A DNA stretch of 64,000 bases, taken from Lunularia cruciata (lineage: Eukaryota; Streptophyta; Marchantiopsida; Lunulariales; Lunulariaceae). The notes under the pieces are model-generated. The model saw nothing but the letters and a program-made list of their open reading frames with translations, made no database searches and was not told the DNA's origin. Numbering within the stretch: position 1 is the first letter of the stretch; each line of letters starts with the position of its first letter. Below are positions 33,716-44,940 of the stretch, piece after piece. The position numbers were made by a program, and so were the translations under genes. Where the stretch lies: assembly GCA_948567375.1 (NCBI GenBank), contig OX419756.1, forward strand, positions 37,400,333 through 37,464,332. Reading direction: 5' to 3'.

Positions 33716-34380
33716 TGTAACACCCTTTTGTGCATAAGTGTGCAATTGTGATATTTAGTTTGATATTATAAGTACTTGAGAAATATTATTTATATAGAGA
33801 TAAAATATGGTTATCATTTTTCATGATTAGCTAAAGTTAGTCATAGTTAATATAGAAGGGACCTTACTTTAGAGGAGGTGGAAAAGATGAGCACCACTAT
33901 TTTGGATTCTAGTGCATTGCCTTGGTATTATTCCCAGGTGTTTGGCTCTAAGGAAAGAGTTGAGAACTCTTGGACCCACCAGCCTTTTTGCTTCAAATTC
34001 TTCTATAGTCCAAGGAAAGCCCATGTGAAGGAATCCTTGACTTAGTGGTTGGGTCAAGATAAAACCACATGCTTAGGAGAATATTTCCGTGATAATGGAT
34101 ATTCCTTTAGACTTTAGACTTTATTTGACTTTTAGCCTAATCACTTGAGTTACTCTAATAAATTAGTAACTTTGGTGTCTAAATATTTCATAAGTATATA
34201 AACTAGGAGTGAGGAGGTACTCATCATCCTTTCATTTGCGAGTTCTCTAGTGAGCAATGGTTTGAGTCTTGGAGTGTTAGCCTTGGAAAAGTATGATGAA
34301 TTTGGGGTTCTTTGCCTTCTAAGTCCATGGTGCACTACCATAATAGCCATCAAAGTAAGTGAGAGATAGGTTGGCTCACA
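33716..34380 (+). repeat. G3-family 3' LTR
   Basis: TGTAACACCCTTTTGTG to GGTTGGCTCACA, directly after the integrase tail and the sequence TCCATGGGTAA. Clearly diverged from the LTRs of the intact G3 copy. It marks the end of an older G3 element whose 5' part is gone. Confidence 0.8.
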
Positions 34381-35361
34381 TGACAAGAAAAGAAGACGTA
34401 GTTAAGTAGACCATGACTTCAATATCAGTTCAAACTGAAGATGTGACAGTAGTAGGAGAATATGTAAATGTTGTGGGCGGATTCAAAGTGCAAGAGGCAC
34501 TTGAGGGTAATTTGGGTGTAGAAGCTGAAGTAGAAGCAGACATTAGATTGGATTATAACAGTTTTGAGATTTGACGAGGTAGATATGATGAAGTCGAGTG
34601 ACACTTTGGATCTACACGTTTGAAGAGTAGTGATGGAAGTGGTTTAGGCAATTAGATAACTATAATTGCTCTGCCTAATAAAGGAACCATTTGCAATGTT
34701 GTATTTTATTTAGTCAATTTAGTATTATATTTTTGAAATTGAGTAAAGAAAAGTGTCATAACTTAATGCTTGTTGTTTTAGCTTAATTTTGAGTATCAAT
34801 CATATGTGTGTGTGTTTGTGAGTGTTTGGAGAAGTTCACATTGCAGTCCAAGTGTGTTAGATGTTGGATTCTGTAACTCTAGTATTTTCATTGTGTGTTT
34901 GATCTTGAGTGAATCGCAATCAAGGCTATGCTTCGAAAATTTGTGAAGAATCATAGTGTTGGTAGTATTTTGCAGCTATGATCACAATGCTAGATTGATG
35001 CAAAGCAACTTTGATTGAGAAAGTTGTGCCTTCAACGGAGGGGTGGAACATAATTCCAAAGCAAAGTCATTTCATGGTAAAGTAGCCTTCTTTGGGAGAA
35101 TTGAATCATCACAATCAATATCAATCTGGAAAGGATTTGAAGAATTTTGATTATCGGTGTTATTAATTTGTGACAAGTTTGTGCAATGAGCATTGGTTAC
35201 TCTCTTTTGGGTGTGGTTTTTACCCAAAATATTAAAGATGCAATCAAGAAGAACTGATTGGTGATTTTTACTTTGTATTTGATGATTTTTGACTAGTATC
35301 TTTGTGAGAATGAACATTACTTACTGATTATTGCAAAAGTAAACCTTGTTGGGTTGTCACA
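34381..35361 (+). mobile_element. GL-11: 5'-truncated giant LTR
   Basis: Contains the last codons of the GL ORF (an acidic Glu/Val-rich stretch near 34460-34550), the promoter-R-U5 tail, and the end TTGGGTTGTCACA. The usual TATTTAAAG is degraded (CCTAATAAAGG). It is strongly diverged. The bases after the end, GATGG, lead into G2b sequence. Confidence 0.65.
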
Positions 35362-35497
35362 GATGGCACATTTGATGGTGCAAATGGTGCAAGTGACAAT
35401 GGGTTGCACCATGTGATCAATAGCCCTAAGATGAAATTGGACTACCAATAAATAGCCCATGAGTATCTACCAAAATATGAATACAAACACTACCACT
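35362..35497 (-). mobile_element. G2b, outermost 3' fragment
   Basis: Non-coding DNA interrupted at 35498 by the G4 solo LTR. It continues at 44809 with the duplicated CCACT, so it is part of the same minus-strand G2b element. No ORF. Confidence 0.5.
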
Positions 35498-36001
35498 TGT
35501 AATACCAATAGTTAGATATATTATCTAGAGGTGAAAATTGACTTGGTAACATCTAGAAGAATGTGAGGTATGATGGGCTAGGTAGATCAGATAGAGGTGT
35601 CATAGAAAGAGCACTTCTACTAATAGAGTAGGAGTTGAAAATAACCTGAAAATGTAATACCAATAGCTAAACATATGATCTAAAGGTGAAAATTGGATTG
35701 GTAACATTTGGGAAGATGCTCTAGATAATGAACTAAGTAGATCAAATAGAGGTATCATCAAGAGATTACTTCTACTAATAGAGCAAGAGCTAAGAATAGC
35801 TTGAAAACTTCAAAGGCCTAAATGGATAAATTAGGCCTCAAAAATCTGTAGATACAACTCCCTCCCAACAAATGAAAGGCTAGTCTTCCTTCCTTAGGTT
35901 TGTCTCATTGATAGCTTTCCAATGGTACCTCATCCATGTGATTTGGGGATTCATATAAGAAGATTCCCAAAAGATTCCCTTTGGTCAAAGATGGTTTGAC
36001 C

Positions 36002-36693
36002 TGTAACACCCATTTGTGCATGTGTGTGGTATTGTGATATTTAGCTTGGTATAACAAGTATTTACGAGATATTATTTATATAGAGATAAAGGATGGTTCT
36101 ATATTAGTCATGGTTAGCTAAAGTTAGTCATAGTTAAGATAGAGGGGACTTTACTTTAGAGGAAGTAGAAAAGATGAGCACCACTATTTTGGATTTTAGT
36201 GTATTGACTTGGTATTATTCCTAGGTGTTTGGCTTTGAGGAAAGAGTTGAGAACTCTTGGGCCTACAAGCCTTTTTGTTTTGGGTTCTTCTTTAGTCCAA
36301 AGATAGCCCATGTGAAGGAATCCTTGACTTAGTGGTTGGGTCAAGATAAGACCACATGCTAAGTGGAATATGCCCATGTGAATGGATATTCCTTTCTACT
36401 TTTTGACTTTACTTGACTTTTAGTCTAGTAACTTGAGTTTCTACGGTAATTAGTAACTTTGGTATGTAACTATTTCACAAGTATATAAACAAGGGGTGAG
36501 GAGGTACTCATCATCCTTTCATTTGCAACTATCTCTCTCTCATTGAGTTCTCTAGTGAGCAATGTCTTGAGTCTTGGAGTGTTAGCCTTGGAGGAGTATG
36601 ATGGAGTTTGGGTTCCTTGCCTTCTTAGTCCATGGTGCGCTACCATAATAGCCATCAAAGGTTCATCTTGAGTGAGAGACAGGCCGGCTCACA
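36002..36693 (+). repeat. G3-1 5' LTR
   Basis: TGTAACACCCATTTGTGC to CCGGCTCACA. A TATATAAAC box (about 36482-36490) lies about 205 bp before the end and fits a core promoter. The bases after it (TTTTTGGTTGTATTGCC) include a TGG that could start a primer-binding site, but it is not the common initiator-Met type. Confidence 0.85.
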
Positions 36694-37549
36694 TTTTTGG
36701 TTGTATTGCCGGGACCTCTCTAAAAGGCAAGATAATATTCCGCATTCAATTCTACATTAGGCAGAAGGAGGCTATGAGAGCTCACTTGGAGAGAATATTA
36801 GCAGAGGAGAGGGCTGAAGTTATGTTAGAGAACCAAGATCCATTTGTATACCCTGTAGTTCATTATGATGTCTTTGAGGTGATTTTGTACATCTTGTACA
36901 CATGAGAGGAATTGGAGAGATTGTGTGAGGTGGATTGCAGATTTTGGGGATTAAGGTGATTTTGGGCAAAATCTCAAGTTTGAGATCTGGACTTGAAATT
37001 TCTACACATGATAGCTTGGATTATCTTTCAGTTAGCACACTTGAAATTATTGTGAGAGCTACTATGCGCACTGGGCTAGAATTTTTGAAAGTTGATAGGG
37101 TAAAGTGCTCCCGCAACTGCATGCTCTCTGGAAATAGTACAGAGTCTGCCATTTCTTCAATTTTCAGTGAATTATCCTAAAAATTTCCAAGAACATTTAG
37201 TGCATTGTATTTCACCTGCTGCCACAAAAATTAGAGAAAGATAGTTCTTGCGCAGGGAGTTATGAGTTTTTGAAGTGAGGGGGGTGGTTTCCAGACCAAA
37301 TCTGAAATGTGTGTTGAATAGAAATGTGTCTAGGCCAAATCGCTCAATGAAAAGATCTGAAATTTTGCAAGGAGGGACGCCCTAGAGTGGTTATCAAGTG
37401 TGCACAATTTCAGAGAACTGTGACATACAAGTTGGGAGATTTGAGTGACATTGTGAGGAAGGGTCAATTCTGCAAAGTGGAGATCTCATGAATGAGGAGT
37501 TTGAGATCAACAAAAAGCATGTTTGAGTGTTTAGATTTGTCTTGGGAAT
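36694..37549 (+). other. G3-1 leader region
   Basis: Untranslated or decayed leader between the LTR and the first ORF. A short frame (to 36905) with KEAMRAHLERILAEERAEVM is also found in the second G3 copy (minus strand near 61290-61380), so the stretch is ancestral. No domain recognised. Confidence 0.5.
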
Positions 37550-38023
37550 ATGGAGGGTCATCAAGAGTGGAAATTGAGATTATGCAAGGTTCCCCAAGGG
37601 TTTGAGGTGATTTTAGGGGTGGATTTGAGGAAAAGAGAGTTTACAATAGAATTTGAAGAGAGAGTTGAGAGGATCCAAAAACCTACACCACTTGGAGGAA
37701 AGAGTAAGTCTAAATGCTTTCTATGTGGAGAGAAGGGACATAAGGCAAGTTCATGTCCATTGACCTTTAAGAGCAAGAGATTGAGGAAAAGGAGAGGCTT
37801 ACTTGACTTGGGTTTGCATGTTGTACCTTTTTCACCAAGATTGGGAGGGAGAAGATCTAAGACCAAGGAGTTGTGTGAGGTTTGTGGAGTTGAAGGACTC
37901 CCAAAAGGACATGAGTGTAGTGGAGTAAAATCAATTTTGGAGACTTTGGTGAAGGATCTTGGAGAGAGTCTTAGTACAGCTACAGAAATACTACCACCTT
38001 CATCAGCTAGTTCTCAAGATTAG
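37550..38023 (+). CDS. G3-1 zinc-knuckle ORF upstream of gag
   Basis: 157 codons, intact. Residues about 51-68 hold a CCHC zinc knuckle, CFLCGEKGHKASSC, with standard C-x2-C-x4-H-x4-C spacing. A second Cys/His cluster, CEVCGVEGLPKGHEC, follows about 40 residues later. Between them is a basic stretch (KSKRLRKRRG). Such knuckles bind nucleic acid. Gag has its own knuckle further on, so this is an additional protein or a split nucleocapsid-like unit. A decayed copy precedes gag in G3-2 (minus, 60066-60640), so it is a family trait and not an accident. ATG 37550 is the first in frame. Confidence 0.65.
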   Translation: MEGHQEWKLRLCKVPQGFEVILGVDLRKREFTIEFEERVERIQKPTPLGGKSKSKCFLCGEKGHKASSCPLTFKSKRLRKRRGLLDLGLHVVPFSPRLGGRRSKTKELCEVCGVEGLPKGHECSGVKSILETLVKDLGESLSTATEILPPSSASSQD

Positions 38024-38255
38024 TGATGGAGATAATCTTTCAACTTATGGATAAACTATCCATGAGAGTTAGATTAATATGCACTCTAGGATTTGATGTT
38101 GCTATAGAAATCTTGGAGGAACCTGAACCTTTTATGTTCCCTAGAGTGGATTATTCTCAGATGGTGTTAGTCATGTATATAATCTATTAGTAATAGAGTG
38201 AGATAAAAGAAAAGAGAAAAAAAATTGAGAGAAAGAAAGATAGTGAGAGGTTAAG

Positions 38256-39896
38256 ATGGGGAAACTTCTAGTTTTCTTTGGCAAGGATGGAGAAGATGTG
38301 GAGGTCTTTGTGAGAGACTTCAAGAGAGCTTGCATAGGAAAAAATGAGAGGAAGGAGAATGAATGGGCCTCATTATTACCAGATTTCTTTGAGGATGTAG
38401 CACTTATATGGTATGAGTCAGAATACCAAAAGAGAGAGAGGAGAGATGGAGAAGAGGAGTCTTGGGAGACTTTGACCTCAGCACTCATTAAGAACTTTCT
38501 TCTTGATGAGAGTAATGAGAGATTGATAAGTGAGGTTACATTTCTCAAGCAAGGAGAAGGAGAGAAAGTGAGGGTCTATGTGGAAAGAGTGGAAAAGTTA
38601 GAGTCTAGATTTTGCATAGTGTTGAGGAAGGGTGGGGATGATGTGGAGACTACAATGATTGGCATAGGAGCCATGCTTATCAAGAATTTTGTGGGAGGGT
38701 TGAGACCACAAATTAGAAGCAAGGTGAGATATGAGAAACCTTCTTCCAAGGTTGAAGCTATCAAGATTGCAATTCGTATGGAGGAGAGTTTGGAAGGGGA
38801 TGAGAGTGATTTGGTGGTGAAGGAGGTTGTGCATCCTCCTCAAGGCTACAAGTATGGTGGAACTTCTGATACTTTGGTGACAAGGGTTGCACCACAAGTA
38901 GTAGTTGCTCCAATTCTTGCACCTCCACCAAAGGATCCACTTCAAACCATCACAAAACAACTTGTGGATCTCAAGATCAATGTGGTGCAACTATGGGAGA
39001 AGAGAGAGGTGGATCAGAATGTAGGGAGAGGGCCTAGGAGTTATGGAAACTATCCATATAGAGTAGTTCAACCAGCCAACAATTTCAATGATAGAAATTG
39101 TTTTGGTTGTGGAGGAAGAGGCCATATCCAAAGGAATTGCCCAAATTCCACTTACCATGGAGGAAGGGGTTATGAGGGAGCCAATAGAGGGAAAGAGGGT
39201 GGTAGTGAAACCCAAGTGGCTCCTAATCCAAACAAAGGTAAGGAGATAGCATCCATAGATGTGGTGGAGAGCAAGTATGAGAAGGGAGAGTGCTCAAACT
39301 CCAAGAGTCTTAATTTGGAGCTTTTGGCACAAGAGAAGAAGAGAGCTCGTTTTGCAGAGAATGTTCACTCTTCTCAAGGATTTACTCCAAGCAAAGATAC
39401 TCCTATGTCTACTAGGAGCACTTGTATCTCAACACCATCAACAACAAAGACTCTAAGGAAGAAGTTGGGGATGGAGGACTTCTTGATCTCAAAGCAACAA
39501 TGGAACTACAATGTGTTGGAGGATGTTGGTAGTCACAAGGCTAACATCACAATGGGCCAGTTGATCGCTTTGAACCCTACCTTGAGAAAGGAGCTTAGAG
39601 GTGGTTTGAGTTCTACAAGGAGCAAGAAGAAGAAGAAGGCAAAAGTTCCAGTATCAATGGGGGTGGTGGATGCCAAGCCAGCACCATGGGAGGCTTGTGA
39701 ATATGCTTCCAAGATTGATGTGAGAGTGAATGGTCACAACATCAAGGATGCATTGGTTGATGGAGGATCAGCAGTAAATGCCATGTCAGAAAGGTTGATG
39801 AAGAAGTTGGGTATGATACCTAACTTCAAGACCTTCAACATTTGTGGTGAGCATGGCAAACAAGCAACAAGTTTGACCAGTAGGGGTGATAGATAA
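38256..39896 (+). CDS. G3-1 Gag with start of protease
   Basis: 546-codon frame. N-terminal half is the plant Retrotrans_gag capsid domain (WASLLPDFFEDVALIWYESE, WETLTSALIKNF, VRVYVERVEKLESRF). A CCHC knuckle, CFGCGGRGHIQRNC, lies at about residue 282. The protease follows at about residue 490-510 with active site ALVDGGSAVNAM, where Asp-Gly-Gly-Ser replaces the commoner DTGS. The frame breaks near 39890; homology goes on in another frame. Gag forms the virus-like particle and the protease cuts the polyprotein. Confidence 0.9.
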   Translation: MGKLLVFFGKDGEDVEVFVRDFKRACIGKNERKENEWASLLPDFFEDVALIWYESEYQKRERRDGEEESWETLTSALIKNFLLDESNERLISEVTFLKQGEGEKVRVYVERVEKLESRFCIVLRKGGDDVETTMIGIGAMLIKNFVGGLRPQIRSKVRYEKPSSKVEAIKIAIRMEESLEGDESDLVVKEVVHPPQGYKYGGTSDTLVTRVAPQVVVAPILAPPPKDPLQTITKQLVDLKINVVQLWEKREVDQNVGRGPRSYGNYPYRVVQPANNFNDRNCFGCGGRGHIQRNCPNSTYHGGRGYEGANRGKEGGSETQVAPNPNKGKEIASIDVVESKYEKGECSNSKSLNLELLAQEKKRARFAENVHSSQGFTPSKDTPMSTRSTCISTPSTTKTLRKKLGMEDFLISKQQWNYNVLEDVGSHKANITMGQLIALNPTLRKELRGGLSSTRSKKKKKAKVPVSMGVVDAKPAPWEACEYASKIDVRVNGHNIKDALVDGGSAVNAMSERLMKKLGMIPNFKTFNICGEHGKQATSLTSRGDR

Positions 39897-40266
39897 AGTG
39901 GTAGTTTCAGTTATGGGAGTTCAAAATCTCATGACTTTCCAAGTCTTGAAGGATTCAAGCTATGACTTACTTCTTGGGAGGCCATGGTTGAGAGCAGCAC
40001 GCACAACTGATCGATGGCACAAAGGGTACTTGAGGATTGGGCCATCAAACCATAGAGTCACAGTTTCTATGACTAACACTATCAACACTTCACATTCAGA
40101 TACACCATCTTCTGATTATTGGGAATCAAATTCTGAAGAAGGAGCTTCAGGTGTGGACACACAAGCATGGAAGAGGAGACTTCCACGGAGGAGGATGAAT
40201 CTGAATCTGATTCAGATGTGTATCCTTTGTGTGCTCTGGATTTTGCACCTAAGCCAAAGGTTTTGA
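39886..40266 (+). pseudogene. G3-1 protease C-terminal part, frameshifted
   Basis: Carries the second half of the aspartic protease: VVSVMGVQNLMTFQVL then YDLLLGRPWL, the strand that normally ends 'ILGRPWL'. It is out of frame with gag by one position and the frame is lost again before RT begins at about 40167. Whether the first shift was once a programmed one cannot be judged from one copy. Confidence 0.75.
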
Positions 40267-41858
40267 AGGACCCAAAAAAATCACCATTGACCCTTGAGGA
40301 GGTAGAGAGAAGGTTATCTACCCTCAAGTATGGCCCAAATGTTACCAAGGAGGAGAAGGTGAGATTTGAGGAGATTTTCCGCAAGTTCATCCATGTGTTT
40401 ACTTTTATTTACAAGGATTTGAAGGAAGTCACCTTGGAGGAGCACAAGATAGAGGTGGAGTCACATGCAAGACCAATCCGCCAAAAACAACGTCGTATTA
40501 GCCCACCAATATCTTTGGTTGTGAAGGAGGAGATTGATAAGCTCAAGGAGGCTAGATTTATCTTTGAGGTAGAGAATTCAGAATGGGTGTCTCCAATTGT
40601 CATTGTCAAGAAAAAGAATGGCAAGCTTTGGGTATGTGTGGATTACAAGAAGCTCAATGCTGTTACCAAGAAGGACTACTACCCATTGCCATTCATTGAT
40701 GAGATCTTGGAGGATGTTGCAAGTCATGAGAGGTACAGTTTTGGAGATGGTTAAAGTGGATATAACCAAATCAAGATTGCACCAGAGCATCAACAACTCA
40801 CCACATTCACCACACCTTGGGGAACTTACGCTTTCAAGGTCATGCCTTTTGGGCTTTGCAATGCTCCAGCCACATTCCAACGGTTCATGAACAAGGTATT
40901 TGAACCTTTCATTGGGAAATTTGTGAGAGACTTCATTGATGACTTTTTTGTCTATGGAAGCAAGGAGGAGCACTTTGAGCACCTAATCAAAGTCTTGCAA
41001 CGCTTGGATGAGGCAAATGCATCACTCAACCAAGAGAAGTGCATTTTTGGATGTGAAGAAGGTCTACTTTTGGGGCACATCATCTCCAAGGATGGAATTG
41101 TAGTTGATCCTAAGAAGGTGAGGAAAATCTTAGACCTTCCATTCCCTTCAAGCTTGACAAAGTTATGCCAATTCTTGGGGATGGTTGGATACTATAGGAG
41201 GTTCATCTTCTCATTTTTCAACAAGGCTTATGCATTGACCATCTACATGAAGAAGAGTGTAGATTACATGGTGATTTTGGAGGACAAGGAGGCTCTCAAA
41301 GCTTTTGAGGAGCTCAAGCAATCCCTTGTTGTAGCTCCAATTCTTGCTAAACCTGATTGGAGTAAGCCTTTCATCCTCTACACCGATGCTTCTAATGTAG
41401 CTATAGGATGCACTCTTAGTCAATTAGACCAAGATGGGCATGATCATCCAATAGCTTATGCTAGTAGGCAGATGGTTCCAACAGAGAAGAATTACTCTGT
41501 CACGGAGAGAGAAGGGTTGGCAGTGATCTTTGGTCTCAAGAAGTTTAGACACTAGTTGATTGGAGGGAAAGCCACCATTGTCATGGATCACAAGGCTTTG
41601 AAGTACATCTTAAACAAGCCTAATGTTGAAGGGAGACTAGCAAGGTGGATGATACTCTTGTCTGAGTATGACTACACCATTGAGGATAGGTCAGGAAAAA
41701 AACATGCAAATGTTGATTTGTTATCTAGAGCCTGTGATCATGATAGAGATGAGCTAGTGGATGATTCCTTCTCGGATGAGGAGCTCATGACAATCTCAGT
41801 CACTCAAGAGGTTCCAATGGAGTACAAGGAGATTGTGGATTTTGGTGACAAAAGGTAA
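40167..41858 (+). pseudogene. G3-1 reverse transcriptase and RNase H
   Basis: One frame with TAA at 40752 (inside GDG-x-SGYNQI) and TAG at 41553 (after KKFRH). RT motifs: EWVSPIVIVKKKNGKLWVC, MPFGLCNAPATFQRFMN, and catalytic FIDDFFVY, where the usual Tyr-x-Asp-Asp is Phe-Ile-Asp-Asp. RNase H: FILYTDASNVAIG (first Asp), DHKALKYIL, HANVDLLSR. It copies the element RNA into DNA. The two stops make this copy defective. Confidence 0.9.
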
Positions 41859-43086
41859 CTATCCAGAAGGGATGCATGCTAGGGAGAGGAAGGCCCTTGC
41901 AGCAAGATCTAGACCTTACACAATGGTGGAGGATATTCTTTTTCACCAAGGAGCAGATGGTCTACTTCGAAGAGCAGTGGGTAAGGAAGAGTCTATCCTA
42001 CCCATAAAGGAGTTTCATGAAGGTTTAGTATATGGAGGACACTTTGCAGGAAAGGTGACTGCTTTCAAGATTCTAGATGCAGGTTACCATTGGAGAGGGA
42101 TTTTCAAGGATTGTCTTGATTATTGCAAAACTTGTCATGTTTGTCAAGCTTTTGCTAGAAAGTCTACATCCACTCCACCACTTAGATCAATTCTATCGAT
42201 AGGACCTTTTGAGAAGTGGGGAATTGATTTTGTAGGTCTTCTCAATAGAACCCCAAAGAACAATCGGTACATTGTGGTAGTTACTGATTACCTTACCAAG
42301 TGGGTTGAGGCTAGACCATTGAGGGACAAGAATGAAGATGAAGTGGGTAGATTTCTTTATGAACGCATTATCACTAGGTTTGGATGCCCTTTGGAGTTGG
42401 TTTCTGATAGAGGAGGAGAGTTTACAGGAAGCATTACTACAACCTATAAGCATTTATCTATCACATATAGAGTTACTACATCCTATAAGCCAAATTCCAA
42501 TGGCTTGGCAGAGAGAACCAATCAGACCTTGTGCATGATGTTGGCCAAAGATGCAGAAATGGAGGGGGCTAAACATCATTGGGACAAGAGGATTCATGCA
42601 GTTTTGTGGGAGTATATGACAACCATGAAGACTTCCACCGGATATTCTTCATTTCAATTGGTGTATGGTATTGAGTCTACCTTACCTATTCACTTTGATC
42701 TTCCTACCTTCCAAAGCATTCATAGGAGACTGAAGAAAGCACAAGGAGGTGATGCATAGAAGTCAAGGAAGGATCAACTCATGGAGTTATAAGAGGCAAG
42801 AGCAGTTGCTATGGTTTGAGTGGAGCAAGCCCAAAGGAAACAAAAGGAGAGCTATGACAAGAGGCAAGGCAAGAAGAAGGTGGAGCCTTTCAAAGAAGGT
42901 GATTGGGTAATGTTATTTGATTCCATTCGATTCAAGAGAGTGCAAAAGAAGTTTTTGCCTAAGTACTTTGGACCTTTCATAGTAGAGAAGGTGTGGGGCA
43001 ATTATACCTATGATCTCAAGGAGTTAGGAGGAAGACACTTTGATAGGATTAACCATGATAAGTTGAAGATGTACCATAAAAGGTAG
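41833..43086 (+). pseudogene. G3-1 integrase
   Basis: HHCC zinc finger (EFHEGLVYGGHF then CKTCHVC), then a complete DDE core: GIDFVGL, SDRGGEF and NGLAERTN all intact. The frame stops at TAG 42757, but the same frame reopens from about 42820 with the C-terminal DNA-binding part (KEGDWVMLFD, KYFGPFIVEKVWGNY, the GPY/F-like module). It starts in a different frame from RNase H (shift near 41850). No chromodomain is visible. Confidence 0.88.
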
Positions 43087-43087
43087 A

Positions 43088-43825
43088 TGTAATACTCCAA
43101 GGACAAGAGAAGAGAGAAAACACAGATTGCACACTCAAACATCCGATGTCCCAAGGGAGCACCTTCTCTTTATTATATAGACAAAGAGGATCTCCTCCAA
43201 GGAAGCTCCACCATAGGATTAGGGACACAGATAGGTGACATGTCAGCAAGCTCCACCCTTGGATTACTTACTTGGATGGGTGACCTGTCTGGTCTAGGTC
43301 CTATCTGGTTGGTCAAACAAGCTTTGATCAGAGGGAATCTTTTAGGGAATCTTCCTGTAAGAATCTCAGAATCACATGAGTAAGGTACCGTTGGAAAGCT
43401 CTCGACAAGAAAAACCAGGGGGGAGGGAAGGCCAGCCTTCTCTCTGATGGAGGGGAATCTGCACATTTTCGAGGCCTAATTCATCCATTTAGGCCTCCGA
43501 AATTGCCTTCAAAGATTTCAGGCATATTTTGGTTCCTACTCTATTAGTAGAAGTCCCCTTTTTGTGATACCTCTTTCTGATCTGTTTAGTCCATCATGTG
43601 TAACATCCTTCCAGATGTTACCAAACCAATTCTCACCTTTAAATCATATGTCTAGCTATTGGTTCTAAGGTTCTCAAGTCTATTTCGGTTTCTGCCCTAT
43701 TAGTAAAAGTACTCTTTTGGTGATACTTCTATCTGATCTATTTTGACCATCATGTATAACATCATTCTAGATGTTACCAAACCGAATTTCACATCTAGAT
43801 CATATGGCTAACCCTTGGTATTACA
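43088..43825 (-). mobile_element. G4-2: solo LTR nested in G3-1
   Basis: 738 bp between perfect GTAGA duplications (43083-43087 and 43826-43830), lying between integrase stop and 3' LTR. Minus strand reads TGTAATACCAAGGG... CTTGGAGTATTACA, so the ends are also imperfect inverted repeats. A TATATAATAAAG box (rc of 43161-43175) suits a promoter. The comparable G3 fragment at 33660-33715 lacks this insertion, confirming the empty site. Confidence 0.85.
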
Positions 43826-43877
43826 GTAGAGAGGCCTTCACTTTGAGGACAAAGTGAAAACTTAGTCCGGGGGTAAA

Positions 43878-44569
43878 TGTAACACCCATTTGTGCATGTG
43901 TGTGGTATTGTGATATTTAGCTTGGTATTACAAGTACTTAAGAGATGTTATTTATATAGAGATAAAGGATGGTTCTATATTAGTCATGGTTAGCTAAAGT
44001 TAGTCATAGTTAAGATAGAGGGGACTTTACTTTAGAGGAAGTAGAAAAGATGAGCACCACTATTTTGGATTTTAGTGTATTGACTTGGTATTATTCCTAG
44101 GTGTTTGGCTTTGAGGAAAGAGTTGAGAACTCTTGGGCCCGCAAGCCTTTTTGTTTTGGATTCTTCTTTAGTCCAAGGATAGCCCATGTGAAGAAATCCT
44201 TGACTTAGTGGTTGGGTCAAGATAAGACCACATGCTAAGTGGAATATGCCCATGTGAATGGATATTCCTTTCTACTTTTTGACTTTACTTGACTTTTAGT
44301 CTAGTAACTTGAGTTACTACGGTAATTAGTAACGTTGGTACGTAACTATTTCACAAGTATATAAACAAGGGGTGAGGAGGTACTCATCATTCTTTCATTT
44401 GCAACTATCTCTCTCTCATTGAGTTCTCTAGTGAGCAATGTCTTGAGTCTTGGAGTGTTAGCCTTGGAGGAGTATGATGGAGTTTGGGTTCCTTGCCTTC
44501 TTAATCCATGATGCGCTACCATAATAGCCATCAGAGGTTCATTTTGAGTGAGAGACAGGCCGGCTCATA
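43878..44569 (+). repeat. G3-1 3' LTR
   Basis: Same length as the 5' LTR, ends CCGGCTCATA. Preceded by CCGGGGGTAAA, a short purine-rich run that may serve as the polypurine tract. Differences from the 5' LTR are scattered single bases. Confidence 0.9.
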
Positions 44570-44808
44570 GACCAATCAGATTGGATCAGAACCAACATGT
44601 CACTCATGCATGCAACTAATTTAAGGATGGAGCTCATTGACATGTCACCAATCCGCGTATTTGATCCAAAGGAGGAGCTTCCTTTAGGAGAGTCTTGTTT
44701 GAAATAACACAATCAAGGTGCTCCTTTGGGGCATTGGAGGATTGAATGTAAAGCTTGTGTTTCTTCTCTTGTGTTTCTCTCAAGGTTTCTTAGCCTCAAA
44801 AGATTACA

Positions 44809-44940
44809 CCACTCCATCATCTAAGCAAAGTAGCCTTGATGCTACAAATGTCATTATAATTGTCATGTGTTTATGCATCATTACACAACATACATTGTTG
44901 TCAACATCATACATTATAGAAGCACGATTCACACATAAGT
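44809..44940 (-). mobile_element. G2b, middle 3' fragment
   Basis: Non-coding G2b sequence between the G4 target CCACT and the GL-12 target TAAGT. It matches the plus strand of G2a just after 32439 (CTTCTATAGTGTATGATGTTGA and on), which fixes its identity and orientation. Confidence 0.7.

Larger units (their letters stand above)
36002..44569 (+). mobile_element. G3-1: nearly complete Ty3/gypsy element
   Basis: Two 692-bp LTRs, flanked by GACC (35998-36001 and 44570-44573); a fifth base does not match. Order LTR, leader, zinc-knuckle ORF, gag, protease, RT, RNase H, integrase, LTR is that of Ty3/gypsy (Metaviridae-type) elements. LTR divergence is small, making it the youngest large element here. 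It carries a few stops and frameshifts and one nested solo LTR (43088-43825), so it is not autonomous now. Confidence 0.92.
35498..44808 (+). mobile_element. G4-1: solo LTR in G2b, split by the complete G3 element
   Basis: TGTAATACCAATAG... AAAGATTACA with perfect 5-bp duplication CCACT (35493-35497 and 44809-44813). Without the G3 insertion it is about 740 bp. Its first 160 bp are tandemly duplicated (TGTAATACCAATAG again at 35659). Host sequence across the G3 site (TTTGACCAAxCAGAT) is confirmed by the second G4 copy at 43088-43825, read on the minus strand. Confidence 0.85.

Noticed and set aside
43088-43825. MITE with TGTAATAC inverted ends
   Set aside because: 5-bp duplication, a promoter-like box, and a related LTR copy at 57443 followed by an initiator-Met primer site show that G4 is an LTR family.
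36002-44569. Chromodomain at the G3 integrase C-terminus
   Set aside because: After the GPF-like module the frame ends quickly at 43086; no chromodomain aromatic-cage pattern is visible.
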